Source: Bacteroidota bacterium (lineage in GTDB: Bacteria; Bacteroidota; Bacteroidia; Chitinophagales; Chitinophagaceae). Taken from it: DNA of 7,184 nucleotides. Of the stretch, positions 6,084 to 7,184 are shown in pieces. The notes beneath the pieces were generated by a model, which worked only from the letters and a program-made list of their open reading frames with translations, did not search any database and was not told where the DNA came from. Position 1 is the first letter of the stretch, and every line of letters starts with the position of its first letter. Position numbers and translations under genes: made by a program. Location of the stretch: positions 1 to 7,184 of the forward strand of contig JAFAFV010000109.1 of the NCBI GenBank assembly GCA_023423285.1, read 5' to 3'.

Positions 6084-7184
6084 ATGATTTCAAAAGACGA
6101 AGCTTACAAGAAAATCGCAACCTTAGTTGAGCGGTTCGACGAGCAAAAGGAGTTTTACCAACATTCAGACTACAACGAAACGCTGACACGGCGTGACTTT
6201 ATTGATCCATTCTTTAAAACATTAGGTTGGGATATTGACAATGAACAAGGTTATGCAGAGAGCTATCGTGAAGTGATTCACGAAGACAAAATAAAAATTG
6301 GCAAAGCCACCAAAGCACCTGATTACTCTTTCCGGTTGGGTGGAGGCAAACGGCTCTTTTTTGTAGAAGCTAAAAAGCCCAGTGTTTTAATCAAAACCGA
6401 AATAACACCAGCTTATCAGGTTCGCCGTTATGGTTGGAGTGCAAAACTTCCCATCAGCATCATTACCGACTTTGAAGAATTTGCTATTTACGACTGTACC
6501 AAAAAACCAACCCTTACCGACAAAGCGAGTCATGGTAGAATTAAATATTTAACTTATCAGCAGTACTTAAACGAGTTTGATTTTATTTGGGACACTTTCA
6601 GCAAAGAAAAAGTGCTCAAAGGCAGTTTTGACAAGTATGTTCAAAGCGACAAACAGAAGAAAGGAACAAGCACTGTTGACCATGAGTTTTTGACTTCTCT
6701 TGACACATGGAGAACCTACCTTGCCAACAACATTGCCTTACGAAACAACATTGATGAAGATGAATTGAACTTTGTTGTTCAGCACATTATTGACCGATTA
6801 ATCTTTTTAAGAATTGCCGAAGACAGAGGCGTAGAACAGTATGGAAACCTGCAGGACACCATTAAAAGCGGCAACTATTACGAAAATCTTTTAAAGCAGT
6901 TTCATACTGCCGACCAAAAATATAATTCAGGACTTTTCGATTTCAGCAAAGACAAGGTAAGCGGCAGCATAGAGATTGATAACAAAATCATCAAAAGCAT
7001 TATTGGTGACTTGTATTATCCTGTCAGCCCCTACGAGTTTTCGGTTATTTCTGTTGAAATTTTAGGAAGTGCGTACGAGCAGTTTTTAGGCAAGACCATT
7101 TCACTTTCCAAAAGCGGCAGAGCCGTAATTGAAGAAAAGCCAGAAGTAAGAAAAGCAGGTGGTGTTTATTACACACCGCAATAC
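6084..7184 (+). CDS. Single-chain restriction-modification enzyme (type IIG / Eco57I-like), 5' part only
   Basis: Probable defence enzyme that cuts foreign DNA and N6-methylates adenine in the same recognition sequence. The window holds 367 codons and ends without a stop; family members often exceed 1000 residues. Residues about 1-150 form an HsdR_N-like nuclease: Asp80 (APDYSF), Glu95-Ala-Lys97 (FFVEAKKPS) and a QxxxY motif (Gln112 to Tyr116) make an intact PD-(D/E)xK site. A helical region (about 180-350) follows, then KAGGVYYTPQY (357-367), the usual entry to the methyltransferase domain; the SAM-binding and catalytic motifs and any TaqI-like recognition domain lie beyond the edge. An in-frame TAA at 6048-6050 limits the start to ATG 6051 or 6084. 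I chose 6084 because MISKDEAYKKI resembles family N-termini; 6051, with AGGTG seven bases upstream, would add 11 residues. Base composition appears lower in GC than the neighbouring genes, fitting horizontal acquisition. Confidence 0.9.
   Translation, partial: MISKDEAYKKIATLVERFDEQKEFYQHSDYNETLTRRDFIDPFFKTLGWDIDNEQGYAESYREVIHEDKIKIGKATKAPDYSFRLGGGKRLFFVEAKKPSVLIKTEITPAYQVRRYGWSAKLPISIITDFEEFAIYDCTKKPTLTDKASHGRIKYLTYQQYLNEFDFIWDTFSKEKVLKGSFDKYVQSDKQKKGTSTVDHEFLTSLDTWRTYLANNIALRNNIDEDELNFVVQHIIDRLIFLRIAEDRGVEQYGNLQDTIKSGNYYENLLKQFHTADQKYNSGLFDFSKDKVSGSIEIDNKIIKSIIGDLYYPVSPYEFSVISVEILGSAYEQFLGKTISLSKSGRAVIEEKPEVRKAGGVYYTPQY

Noticed and set aside
1..7184. A previously undescribed multi-gene system in this window
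   Set aside because: All six coding genes belong to known families (elongasome, transketolase, restriction-modification); no unexplained gene cluster, array or structured RNA is visible.

Overview
The window looks like a chromosomal segment from a member of the Bacteroidetes (Bacteroidota), plausibly the Chitinophagaceae/Sphingobacteriia side. Three things point there: the mreB-mreC-mreD-mrdA cell-shape cluster with proteins typical of that phylum, a transketolase split into separate subunits, and promoter-like sequences matching the Bacteroidetes TTTG / TAnnTTTG pattern with hardly any Shine-Dalgarno sequences. The family-level guess is from general resemblance only; no database search was possible.

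Layout. Positions 1-4668 (minus strand, read right to left) carry the elongasome cluster: mreB (4668-3643), a 94-nt repeat-rich spacer, mreC (3548-2676, apparently starting at TTG), mreD (2676-2143, overlapping mreC by one base), a 127-nt spacer with a possible internal promoter, and mrdA/PBP2 (2015 to the left edge, cut before its stop codon; 671 codons visible). MreB filaments, the MreC/MreD membrane proteins and the PBP2 transpeptidase work together to direct lateral peptidoglycan synthesis. The usual next partner, rodA, would lie beyond position 1.

Positions 4669-4949 are a non-coding divergent intergenic region with a promoter candidate facing each way and a small inverted repeat between them. 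Positions 4950-5909 (plus strand) encode the C-terminal (pyrimidine-binding plus C-terminal domain) subunit of a two-subunit transketolase; the N-terminal TPP-binding subunit, often adjacent, is not in the window.

Positions 5910-6083 are non-coding. From 6084 (or 6051) to the right edge runs the first 367 codons of a large single-chain restriction-modification protein: an N-terminal PD-(D/E)xK nuclease of the HsdR_N kind, a helical linker, and the YYTP entry of an N6-adenine methyltransferase domain. It is somewhat more AT-rich than the housekeeping genes and probably marks the start of an accessory (defence) region.

I see no RNA genes, CRISPR array, insertion sequence or clear attachment site, and nothing I can honestly call an undescribed system. 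The most notable points are the orphan transketolase half, the TTG start of mreC inside a perfect palindrome, the recurrent TTTGCG promoter signature, and the Cys/His-rich insert of PBP2.
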